From a bacterium (GTDB taxonomy: Bacteria; BMS3Abin14): a stretch of 11,391 nt of DNA. Below the pieces are notes generated by a model. The model searched no databases. It was not told the origin of the DNA and worked only from the letters and a program-made list of their open reading frames with translations. Within the stretch, counting starts at the first letter, position 1; each line of letters opens with the position of its first letter. Location: positions 1-11,391 of the forward strand of contig JARGFV010000086.1 of assembly GCA_029210545.1 (NCBI GenBank), given 5' to 3'. This document shows positions 1 through 5,090 of the stretch, in pieces. A program made the position numbers and the translations under genes.

Positions 1-4
1 CTTA

Positions 5-39
5 CAAATCAATGACTTACGGAGCGAGTCATTGATTTG
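5..39. repeat. Perfect inverted repeat, 13-bp arms
   Basis: Arms 5-17 and 27-39 are exact reverse complements around a 9-nt loop TACGGAGCG (18-26). This is the first of three consecutive hairpin-forming elements upstream of the serine palmitoyltransferase-like gene. No T-run follows on the plus strand, so it is not an obvious intrinsic terminator. The loop core recurs in the azlD start hairpin (4076-4087), which suggests a related repeat family. Function unknown. Confidence 0.85.
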
Positions 40-40
40 G

Positions 41-58
41 GCGCCCCGCGCGGGGCGC
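41..58. repeat. Perfect 18-bp GC palindrome
   Basis: GCGCCCCGCGCGGGGCGC is its own reverse complement with no loop. It lies between two hairpin repeats in the leader of the first gene. As double-stranded DNA it could be a protein-binding site or cruciform centre. No function can be assigned from sequence. Confidence 0.8.
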
Positions 59-59
59 G

Positions 60-86
60 TTGATGGACTTTTTGCGAGTCCATCAA
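60..86. repeat. Perfect inverted repeat, 10-bp arms
   Basis: Arms 60-69 (TTGATGGACT) and 77-86 (AGTCCATCAA) flank the loop TTTTGCG. The ribosome-binding site of the next gene starts 6 nt later (92-98). A folded leader would therefore leave the SD free but sit directly beside it. Its right half resembles that of the repeat at 5-39 (GCGAGTC followed by a CAT..A stretch), so the two may be diverged copies. Confidence 0.8.
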
Positions 87-107
87 TCTTCAGGGGAGAA
101 ATGCCAG

Positions 108-1289
108 ATGGGAATCTTCGACAAGTGCATCAATTACACAGATCCGGACAAGGTCATGGCTGCCGGAGTCTATCCCTACTTCAGGACGATCGAGTCCCAG
201 CAGGATCCCGTAGTCATCATGGGCGGCAAGGAGGTCGTCATGTGCGGGTCCAACAACTACCTGGGTCTCACCTCTGATCCCAGGGTCAAGGAGGCAGCTG
301 TCGACGCCATCAGGAAGTACGGCACCGGCTGTGCCGGCTCCCGCTTTCTGAACGGCACCCTGGACATCCACGTCCAGCTGGAAGAAAAGCTGGCCGCCTT
401 TTTCCGGAAGGAAGGGGCGCTGGTCTACGCTACGGGCTACCAGACCAACCTGGGAGTGCTGTCAGCCCTGGTCACCCGGGGGGACATCGCCCTCAGCGAT
501 CGCCAGAACCACGCCTCCATCGTCGACGGTCTGAGGCTCGGATACGGTGATATAAGGAAGTTCAAACATAACGATGTCAAGGACCTTGATCGTAACCTCG
601 AAAGCCTGCGGGACAAGAACAAGCTGGTGGTGGTGGACGGGGTGTTCAGCATGGAGGGGGACATCACGCCCCTGGACGGGATCGCCGGGCTCAGGAAAAA
701 ACACGAATTCGGCATCATGGTGGACGATGCCCACGGAGTCGGTGTGCTGGGTGCAACCGGTAGGGGGACTGCCGAACAGTTTGGTCTGGAGGACGAGGTG
801 GATATCATCATGGGGACCTACAGTAAATCCCTGGCCACCATCGGCGGGTTTGTGGTCGCTTCCGCGGATATCATCAAGTATCTGAAGCATGTGAGCCGTT
901 CCATGATCTTTTCGGCCAGCCTCGCCCCTGGCCTTGTGGCTGCCGTGAGCGCTGCCCTCGACATTATCGACCAGGAGCCGGAGCGCCGTGAAAAGTTGTG
1001 GAAAAACACCAGAAAGATGTTGGATGGGTTCCAATCATTGGGTTTTGATACCGGCGCCGCCGCCACGCCTATCATCCCCGTGATCGTGGGCGACGATATG
1101 CTGGTTTTCAAGATGGCCATGCTGCTTCAGGATGAGGGTGTGTTCGTCAATGCGGTGGTCAGTCCGGCAACACCTCCCGGCAGGGCCCTTCTCCGGACGA
1201 GCTACATGGCTACCCATACCGACGAACAGCTCGACCGTGTTCTGGAAGCGTTCGAGAAGGTGGGGAGGGGCGTAGGTTTGATATCTTGA
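108..1289 (+). CDS. Serine palmitoyltransferase-like alpha-oxoamine synthase
   Basis: PLP-dependent fold-type I enzyme of the alpha-oxoamine synthase family, 393 aa from ATG 108. I chose that start because AGGGGAG at 92-98 sits 9 nt upstream; longer in-frame starts at 60/63 lie inside a hairpin and lack an SD. Visible residues are H135 (NHASIVDG, PLP stacking), D206 and H209 (VDDAHG) and the Schiff-base lysine K240 in GTYSKSLATIGGF. Their spacing matches Sphingomonas SPT (H159, D231, H234, K265). The SKSLxTxGGF form around the lysine favours SPT, which condenses serine with a palmitoyl thioester to 3-ketosphinganine, over Kbl (TLGKALG) or BioF (TLGKAFG). Predicted cytosolic. The neighbouring acyltransferase-like and lipid-kinase-like genes support a sphingolipid role. 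The stop codon lies inside a perfect hairpin. The family is certain; the substrate is inferred. Confidence 0.85.
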   Translation: MGIFDKCINYTDPDKVMAAGVYPYFRTIESQQDPVVIMGGKEVVMCGSNNYLGLTSDPRVKEAAVDAIRKYGTGCAGSRFLNGTLDIHVQLEEKLAAFFRKEGALVYATGYQTNLGVLSALVTRGDIALSDRQNHASIVDGLRLGYGDIRKFKHNDVKDLDRNLESLRDKNKLVVVDGVFSMEGDITPLDGIAGLRKKHEFGIMVDDAHGVGVLGATGRGTAEQFGLEDEVDIIMGTYSKSLATIGGFVVASADIIKYLKHVSRSMIFSASLAPGLVAAVSAALDIIDQEPERREKLWKNTRKMLDGFQSLGFDTGAAATPIIPVIVGDDMLVFKMAMLLQDEGVFVNAVVSPATPPGRALLRTSYMATHTDEQLDRVLEAFEKVGRGVGLIS

Positions 1290-1309
1290 TGCACTCAAGA
1301 TATCAAACC
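1275..1309. repeat. Perfect inverted repeat over stop codon, 15-bp arms
   Basis: Arms 1275-1289 and 1295-1309 are exact reverse complements with loop TGCAC. The left arm is the last four codons plus the TGA of the SPT-like gene. It could act as an RNA-stabilising 3' hairpin or a weak terminator, but G-rich sequence rather than a U-run follows it. Confidence 0.85.
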
Positions 1310-1315
1310 CCACGA

Positions 1316-1344
1316 GGGGGAGAAGGGGAGAGGGGGCGACGGGG
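1316..1344 (+). other. Candidate G-quadruplex motif
   Basis: Four G-runs (5, 4, 5 and 4 G) are separated by loops AGAA, AGA and CGAC. This satisfies the strict G3+N1-7 definition with runs of four or more. It lies on the coding strand between the SPT-like and GNAT genes, so both the mRNA and the non-template DNA strand could fold. Confidence 0.6.
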
Positions 1345-1356
1345 CGAAACAAGGCG

Positions 1357-1385
1357 GGATCGGTTTTCTGCCGATCCTGTTTCTT
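1357..1385 (+). terminator. Possible weak intrinsic terminator or attenuator
   Basis: The stem GGATCGG (1357-1363) pairs with CCGATCC (1371-1377) across a 7-nt loop, followed by the T-rich stretch TGTTTCTT. The U-tract is interrupted, so termination would be partial. It lies 14 nt before the GNAT start and could tune read-through from the SPT-like gene. Confidence 0.35.
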
Positions 1386-1398
1386 CGGAACCGTTATT

Positions 1399-2568
1399 AT
1401 GAACTTGCGGATCGTTCCCGCCGATACCGGCCGCGCCTTTAAACAGTTCATCAACCTTCCCTGGTCGATCTACAGGGACGATCCTTACTGGGTTCCGCCC
1501 ATGAAATCGGCCGTCCGCTTCCTGTTGTCATCGAAGCACCCCTTTTACCGTCACGCCGAAATACGGCTGTTCCTGGCCATGAAACAGGGCGTTCCCGTGG
1601 GTCGGATCGCGGCCATCGTCAACCACCGTCACAACGAATTCCACGACGAGAAGGCCGGCTTTTTCGGGTTCTTCGAGTGTGTGGACGACCAGGACGTCGC
1701 CGACGCCCTCCTGGCCGGGGCCCAGGACTGGCTGGCCGCGTCAGGAGCCGATATCGTCCGCGGACCGGTCAACCCCAGCACCAACGAGGAGTGCGGGCTC
1801 CTGGTGGAGAACTTCCTCTCCTCACCCATGGTCATGATGACCTACAACCCGCCCTATTACGCCGACCTCCTGGTTGGGGCAGGTTATGAGAAGGCGAAGG
1901 ACCTTTACGCTTACTGGTATCACGTGGGTAAAAAACTGCCCGACAGGCTGGAACGGATCGCCCGAAAGGTGAAGGAGCGGGAGCCCGGGCTCAATGTCAG
2001 GCCCATCGACATGGGGCGTTTTACCGAGGAACTGGATGTCGTCAAGGTCGTCTACAATGAGGCGTGGGAGCGGAACTGGGGCTTCGTGCCCATGACGGCC
2101 GAGGAACTCGATCACATGGCACGCCAGCTCAAGCCGGTGGTTGTCCCCGAAATGGTCAGTCTTGCTTTTGTTGACGATGAACCGGCCGGGTTTATCCTGG
2201 CCCTTCCCGATCTGAACCAGGTCCTGAAGATCCTGAACGGGACCCTTTTCACCCCCAGGCTATTTAAAGCCCTGTCAGCCGGCAGAAGGATCCGGACGGG
2301 CCGCTGCCTCACCCTCGGGGTCCGGGAGAAGTTCCGCAAGAAGGGGATCGAGTCGGCCATGTTCGCGCAGGTCTGGGGAGCGGGTATCGAGAGAGGATAT
2401 CGGTACGGGGAGTTCTCCTGGATCCTCGAGGACAACACCATCGTCCACGATACGGCGACAAGGGTCTTTTCTGCCGAACATTACAAAACCTACCGGATCT
2501 ACGAAAAGCCTTTAGGGGAGAAGCCCTTGGGGGAAAAGCCGCTGGTATCATCCCATGGCCCTGTCTGA
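1399..2568 (+). CDS. GNAT-fold acyltransferase, candidate ceramide synthase (bCerS-like)
   Basis: A 389-aa protein, about twice a single GNAT domain. It fits the two-part bacterial family with a GPVNPSTNEECGLL signature (residues 122-135), MMTYNPPYY (146-154), a conserved Y..AW..NWGF block (219-229) and a C-terminal GNAT motif-A-like segment LGVREKFRKKGIESAM (306-321). No signal peptide or membrane segment is visible, so it is probably cytosolic or membrane-associated. Bacterial ceramide synthase of Caulobacter is also a GNAT-superfamily protein from a sphingolipid cluster. Adjacency to an SPT-like gene makes N-acylation of a sphingoid base the leading hypothesis, but that is inference. The start ATG lacks a clear SD. 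The C-terminus ends in three EKPLG-type units encoded by 15-bp repeats and overlaps the next gene by 14 nt. It could instead act on another amine. Confidence 0.7.
   Translation: MNLRIVPADTGRAFKQFINLPWSIYRDDPYWVPPMKSAVRFLLSSKHPFYRHAEIRLFLAMKQGVPVGRIAAIVNHRHNEFHDEKAGFFGFFECVDDQDVADALLAGAQDWLAASGADIVRGPVNPSTNEECGLLVENFLSSPMVMMTYNPPYYADLLVGAGYEKAKDLYAYWYHVGKKLPDRLERIARKVKEREPGLNVRPIDMGRFTEELDVVKVVYNEAWERNWGFVPMTAEELDHMARQLKPVVVPEMVSLAFVDDEPAGFILALPDLNQVLKILNGTLFTPRLFKALSAGRRIRTGRCLTLGVREKFRKKGIESAMFAQVWGAGIERGYRYGEFSWILEDNTIVHDTATRVFSAEHYKTYRIYEKPLGEKPLGEKPLVSSHGPV
2503..2544 (+). repeat. 15-bp tandem repeat at GNAT 3' end (EKPLG x3)
   Basis: Two full and one nearly full 15-bp unit, GARAAGCCNYTNGGG-like, encode EKPLG-EKPLG-EKPL (residues 369-382). 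Third positions have diverged, so the duplication is not recent or is under coding constraint. It pushes the stop codon 14 nt into the downstream gene. Confidence 0.75.
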
Positions 2569-3154
2569 CATCCGGAGCGAGATCCCGAGGACCTTCTTTC
2601 ATATCGTCGGGGGGATCTCCCTGGCCTGCGCGGCCTGGTTCCCTGACCCGCCGACCAACCAGATCGTTCTGGGCTTGATCTTCGCCGCTTCTGTCGCGGG
2701 AGAGATCGGCCGCCTGACCTTCCCCGGCCTTAACCGTCTGACTCTGGCTGTGGCCGGGTCCGTGATGCGCCCGGGTGAGAAAAAAGGGCTTTCCGGGCTT
2801 CCGGCGTTCACCGGCGGTGTCTTCGCGGCGTTCCTCCTGTTCCCGAAGCCGGTCGCCCTCGCGGCCCTGGTACCCCTCCTTTTCGGGGACCGCGCCGGCC
2901 TGCTGGTGGGGAAGGGTGTGGGCCGGATCCGGATGTGGGGCAAGACACTGGAAGGGAGCCTGGCCTGCCTGGTGGTGAGTTTCCTGGTATACATTCTCCT
3001 GGCCTGGAGTTGGCCCGGGGTTTTCGGGTATCCGCGGGGCGTGCTGTTCACGGCCGCGTTGGTGGGAACAATGGCCGAGGCGATGCCAAGACCCTTCGAC
3101 GACAACATCACGATACCAATAGCTGTTGGTATTTTTCTTACACTCGTAACCTAG
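2555..3154 (+). CDS. Diacylglycerol/polyprenol kinase family membrane protein (DGK1/SEC59-like)
   Basis: A 199-aa integral membrane protein with five or six hydrophobic segments. It shows the motif set of the CTP-dependent lipid kinase family (yeast DGK1, dolichol kinase SEC59, plant VTE5/FOLK): N-terminal R..FH.VGG (residues 12-20), GDRAGLLVGKGVG (111-123), GKTLEGSLA (129-137) and the C-terminal GTMAEAMPRPFDDNITIP (171-188), which corresponds to the DDN..IP signature. The members transfer phosphate from a nucleotide to a membrane lipid alcohol. The start overlaps the GNAT gene by 14 nt, so translational coupling is likely. Next to SPT- and ceramide-synthase-like genes, the natural inference is phosphorylation of a sphingoid base, ceramide or related lipid. 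A polyprenol or diacylglycerol substrate cannot be excluded. It is too short for CdsA, which also carries a different signature. Confidence 0.75.
   Translation: MALSDIRSEIPRTFFHIVGGISLACAAWFPDPPTNQIVLGLIFAASVAGEIGRLTFPGLNRLTLAVAGSVMRPGEKKGLSGLPAFTGGVFAAFLLFPKPVALAALVPLLFGDRAGLLVGKGVGRIRMWGKTLEGSLACLVVSFLVYILLAWSWPGVFGYPRGVLFTAALVGTMAEAMPRPFDDNITIPIAVGIFLTLVT
3113..3137 (+). terminator. Weak AT-rich hairpin plus T-run inside the kinase gene end
   Basis: ATACCAA (3113-3119) pairs with TTGGTAT (3126-3132), loop TAGCTG, followed directly by TTTTC. The geometry is terminator-like but the stem is AT-rich and lies within the last codons of the coding sequence. It may be chance. Confidence 0.25.
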
Positions 3155-3212
3155 AACGATGCGCAAGGAGCGAAGAAAGAAGGAAATGCGTGTTTCCTTC
3201 GCTCATCGTTCT
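3153..3212. repeat. Long interrupted inverted repeat after lipid-kinase gene
   Basis: Three paired blocks fold into one hairpin: AGAACGATG (3153-3161) with CATCGTTCT (3204-3212), GAGCGAAG (3168-3175) with CTTCGCTC (3197-3204, sharing base 3204) and GGAAA (3182-3186) with TTTCC (3193-3197, sharing base 3197), with a 6-nt terminal loop. It starts within the TAG stop. The left side has extra unpaired bases. It probably marks the 3' end of the lipid-gene transcript. Confidence 0.75.
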
Positions 3213-3214
3213 TC

Positions 3215-3234
3215 GAGCTTCGCGCTCATTTTTT
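3215..3234 (+). terminator. Probable rho-independent terminator before azlC
   Basis: A short GAGC/GCTC stem (3215-3218 with 3224-3227, loop TTCGC) is followed by A and six T's (3229-3234). It lies immediately after the larger hairpin ending at 3212. Together they would separate the lipid genes from azlCD. The stem is only 4 bp, so efficiency is uncertain. Confidence 0.45.
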
Positions 3235-3269
3235 GAGGTCAACTATTAAAGCTCTTAGCTCAAAAAATG
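3227..3269. repeat. Inverted repeat, 11-bp arms, upstream of azlC
   Basis: CATTTTTTGAG (3227-3237) is the exact reverse complement of CTCAAAAAATG (3259-3269), with a 21-nt loop. It overlaps the T-run of the preceding terminator and ends 5 nt before the likely azlC ATG (3275). Pairing would occupy the region where an SD should be. It could serve as an anti-terminator-like alternative to the 3215-3234 stem or as a translation-repressing structure. Confidence 0.65.
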
Positions 3270-3274
3270 GTTCA

Positions 3275-4075
3275 ATGATCCGCCGGGCACTTTCCGACGC
3301 GATACCTATCGTGGTCGGATACATCCCCATGGGCGCGGCCTACGGGATCCTGGCCCGCCAGGCCGGCATGGAGTTCCTGCCTGCCGTTTTCATGTCCCTG
3401 GTTGTCTTCGCCGGGGCCAGCCAGTTCATCGCCGTGGGGCTTCTCGCCGCCGGGGCAACGGCCTTCGAGGTGGTGGGGACCACCCTGTTTGTGAACCTGC
3501 GCCATGTCCTCATGAGCGCCTCCCTGTCGCCTCATTACCAGGATGCCCCCCGGGGGGTCATCCCGTTCGTGGCCTGGGGGGTGACTGACGAGACCTTTGC
3601 CATCTCCATCGGGCGCTACATCGCCGGCGAGGCTGACCACAGGTACGGCCTGACCCTCCATTACACGGCCTACGCAAGCTGGGTGTCCGGGACGGTTGCA
3701 GGCGCTCTGGCCGGGACTCTCATTCCTCCGGCTCTCCAGAGCAGCCTGGAATTTTCCCTTTACGCCATGTTCGTTGGGCTGGTGATCCTCCAGATCACCG
3801 ACAGGCTGCACCTTGCGGTGGCAGCACTGTCCGCAGCGCTCTGTACCCTGCTCACGGGGGTTATGAAAGGAACCTGGCCGGTCATCGCGGCCGCGATCCT
3901 TGGGGCGACTGTGGGGCTCGTTCTGGAAAGTTGGACGCGAAAACGCCCTTCGGCGGGCTCAGGGCAGGCGGGGGACACGGGGAGGACTATGAGTCCAAAG
4001 TCCAAAGTCCAAAGTCCAAAGGGAAACCTGGAACGCGGAACCCGGGACTCGCAACTCCCAGGAAGATCAGAATGA
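3275..4075 (+). CDS. azlC: AzlC family branched-chain amino acid exporter, large subunit
   Basis: Multi-pass inner-membrane protein of the AzlC/YgaZ family, which with AzlD/YgaH exports branched-chain amino acids. Family features are the N-terminal IPIVVGYIPMGAAYGILARQAG block, FAGASQFIAVGLL, NLRHVLMSASLSPH and FVAWGVTDETFA. I place the start at ATG 3275 because homologs begin near this Met; an upstream TTG at 3233 lies inside a hairpin and would add 14 atypical residues. No strong SD is visible. The protein is 266 aa, longer than the usual 230-245. The extra C-terminus after about LESWTRKRP is encoded by a repeat module (3944-3970) and a 7-bp-period array (3993-4055), so it is low-complexity and probably not functional. 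The stop overlaps the azlD start as ATGA. Confidence 0.88.
   Translation: MIRRALSDAIPIVVGYIPMGAAYGILARQAGMEFLPAVFMSLVVFAGASQFIAVGLLAAGATAFEVVGTTLFVNLRHVLMSASLSPHYQDAPRGVIPFVAWGVTDETFAISIGRYIAGEADHRYGLTLHYTAYASWVSGTVAGALAGTLIPPALQSSLEFSLYAMFVGLVILQITDRLHLAVAALSAALCTLLTGVMKGTWPVIAAAILGATVGLVLESWTRKRPSAGSGQAGDTGRTMSPKSKVQSPKGNLERGTRDSQLPGRSE
3944..3970 (+). repeat. REP-like GC repeat module in azlC 3' end
   Basis: The segment has the form CCTTCGGCGGGCTCAGGGCAGG with GCCCT/AGGGC arms. From memory it resembles a CTTCGACAAGCTCAGGGCAGGC-type interspersed repeat common in environmental bacterial genomes. It encodes the PSAGSGQAG stretch of the AzlC tail. Copy number in this genome cannot be seen from one window. 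Confidence 0.5.
3993..4055. repeat. Degenerate heptanucleotide tandem array in azlC 3' end
   Basis: Four exact GTCCAAA units (3993-4020) continue in 7-bp register as GGGAAAC, CTGGAAC, GCGGAAC, CCGGGAC and TCGCAAC. The array stops exactly where the 20-bp inverted repeat of the azlD start begins (4056). The period is 7, not 3, so the coding frame is rotated in each unit and the AzlC tail reads as low-complexity SPKSK/VQSPK-type sequence. Confidence 0.85.
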
Positions 4076-4107
4076 ATACGGAGCGACTCATTCTGATCTT
4101 CCTGGGA
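4056..4107. repeat. Perfect 20-bp inverted repeat over azlC stop/azlD start
   Basis: Arms 4056-4075 and 4088-4107 are exact reverse complements with a 12-nt loop ATACGGAGCGAC. The azlD ATG (4072-4074) and the azlC TGA (4073-4075) lie at the base of the loop within the left arm. The right arm is azlD codons 6-12. In mRNA this would be a very stable hairpin that buries the azlD initiation codon, so azlD would need azlC translation to open it. Confidence 0.9.
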
Positions 4108-4395
4108 ATGTGGTCCGTGACCTATTTCCCACGCCTGGCGCCCCTGTTCGCCCTGAGCCAGGTGCGCCTGCCCGCGGGGCTGTTGACCTGGCTGTCCTAC
4201 CTGCCGGCGGCCATCCTCTCGGCCTTGATCCTCCCCGGCGCCATCATGAGGAACGGCTCCGTGGATCCGGGTTTGACCAACCCGGCCGTGTGGGCCCTGG
4301 CGGCGAGCTTTCTCGTGGCTGTAAAGACACGCAACCTCATCCTGACCATGGTCGCGGGCGGGGTAGTCGTGTTCGTGGGGCAGACGATGATCTGA
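4072..4395 (+). CDS. azlD: AzlD family branched-chain amino acid exporter, small subunit
   Basis: A 107-aa protein with four hydrophobic segments and the AzlD signature near the N-terminus (residues 7-20: ILIFLGMWSVTYFP), followed by a RLAPLFAL stretch. It closes with KTRNLILTMVAGG and VVVFVGQ. It is the obligate small partner of AzlC in the membrane export complex. Start ATG 4072 overlaps the azlC stop (ATGA), giving translational coupling. The earlier in-frame codons from 3931 run through repeat sequence and are not part of the gene. The first 12 codons are contained in a perfect hairpin. Confidence 0.88.
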   Translation: MNTERLILIFLGMWSVTYFPRLAPLFALSQVRLPAGLLTWLSYLPAAILSALILPGAIMRNGSVDPGLTNPAVWALAASFLVAVKTRNLILTMVAGGVVVFVGQTMI

Positions 4396-4429
4396 GTTTT
4401 CGGTTTGCAGTTTACGGTTTACAGTTGAT
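4395..4429. repeat. Degenerate heptanucleotide array after azlD
   Basis: Units AGTTTTC, GGTTTGC, AGTTTAC, GGTTTAC and AGTTGAT are in exact 7-bp register, starting at the last base of the azlD stop codon. Same architecture as 3993-4055 but a different unit sequence. Confidence 0.75.
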
Positions 4430-4480
4430 AGAGTCGCGAAAAGTCCAGGCGTAATTTTTCCCGGCTCATTAATATCCTGG

Positions 4481-4510
4481 GGAAAGGGAAAAGCGTCGTT
4501 TTCCCTTTCC
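4481..4510. repeat. Perfect inverted repeat, 12-bp arms
   Basis: GGAAAGGGAAAA (4481-4492) and TTTTCCCTTTCC (4499-4510) with loop GCGTCG lie between azlD and the tolC remnant. The right arm carries a T-run inside the stem, so it may terminate azlCD transcription imperfectly. Stretch 4430-4592 otherwise shows no gene. Confidence 0.75.
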
Positions 4511-4592
4511 TCACGGATCGACGACATATTTGCCGGTCATCTGGAAGTTTGATGCGAGGAACTGTTCTGGAGCCTTTATGGTCAGCAACTTT

Positions 4593-5090
4593 ATGAAAAT
4601 AAAGGGTAAAGTGACGTAGCTGGCATGGAGGACGACCCTGGCGCTGTGTCTCCTTTCAGGGTTCCTTCCCGCAGGTGCGGCGTTCGCCCAGGGTCCCCTG
4701 GAACTGACCCTATCCAATGCTGTCGAACAGGTCCGCCTCCACAACCTTTTTGTCGAAGCTGAAAGTTATTCGGTAGCCGGAGCCATGGCCGGGATCCTCC
4801 AGGAACGGGGCAAATTTCATCCAAGGCTCAATTTCAGTCTCTCCCATAATACCCGGGGGTACGAAACGCCATCCCAGCTGGAGCCCACGAGGGAGGAAAG
4901 CGCGCGCGGGGACCTGAGCCTGGAGATGATGACCCCCCAGGGGACACCTATGAGGTGAGCCTGGGCGGTCAGTGGGTAACAAGCGATATGGGGTTCCTTG
5001 TGCAGAATCCGTACTACCAGTCCGAGGCCGCGGAAACCATGGTCCGTCCTCTCATACGGGGGGCGGGGGACAATATCGCCAGCACGGGGA
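4593..5090 (+). pseudogene. TolC-family outer-membrane efflux protein remnant
   Basis: From ATG 4593 the frame reads MKIKGKVT, then a TAG stop (4617-4619), then continues as a signal peptide (TLALCLLSGFLPAGAAFA, about 4632-4685) and a TolC-like N-terminus: LELTLSNAVEQVRLHN, followed by [15 protein letters not shown]. At about 4941-4944 the frame shifts; one missing G in the run GGGG would restore [13 protein letters not shown], the usual TolC order. The other frame then continues to [14 protein letters not shown], a recognisable TolC family motif. The remaining ~300 residues are absent, because sequence switches to SecA near 5085-5100. Nonsense mutation, frameshift and truncation together mark it as dead. 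TolC channels normally pair with type I secretion or efflux pumps; none remains here. The frameshift alone could be an assembly error. Confidence 0.75.

Noticed and set aside
462-1034. Long minus-strand frame opposite the SPT-like gene
   Set aside because: His/Pro/Gly-rich composition typical of an antisense shadow in GC-rich DNA; no recognisable motif.
108-1289. Annotation as 2-amino-3-ketobutyrate CoA ligase (kbl) or 8-amino-7-oxononanoate synthase (bioF)
   Set aside because: The segment around the PLP lysine reads GTYSKSLATIGGF, the SPT form, not TLGKA(L/F)G, and the neighbours are lipid-type genes, not threonine dehydrogenase or biotin genes.
3993-4055. CRISPR-like array
   Set aside because: The repeats are 7 bp in direct tandem without spacers; no cas genes are present.
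3931-4071. N-terminal extension of AzlD
   Set aside because: The upstream in-frame codons run through the repeat module and heptamer array; the AzlD family begins at ATG 4072.
4593-4631. Restart of tolC at ATG 4625
   Set aside because: That ATG is in a different frame from the signal peptide; no in-frame ATG follows the TAG before the hydrophobic core, so the nonsense codon stands.
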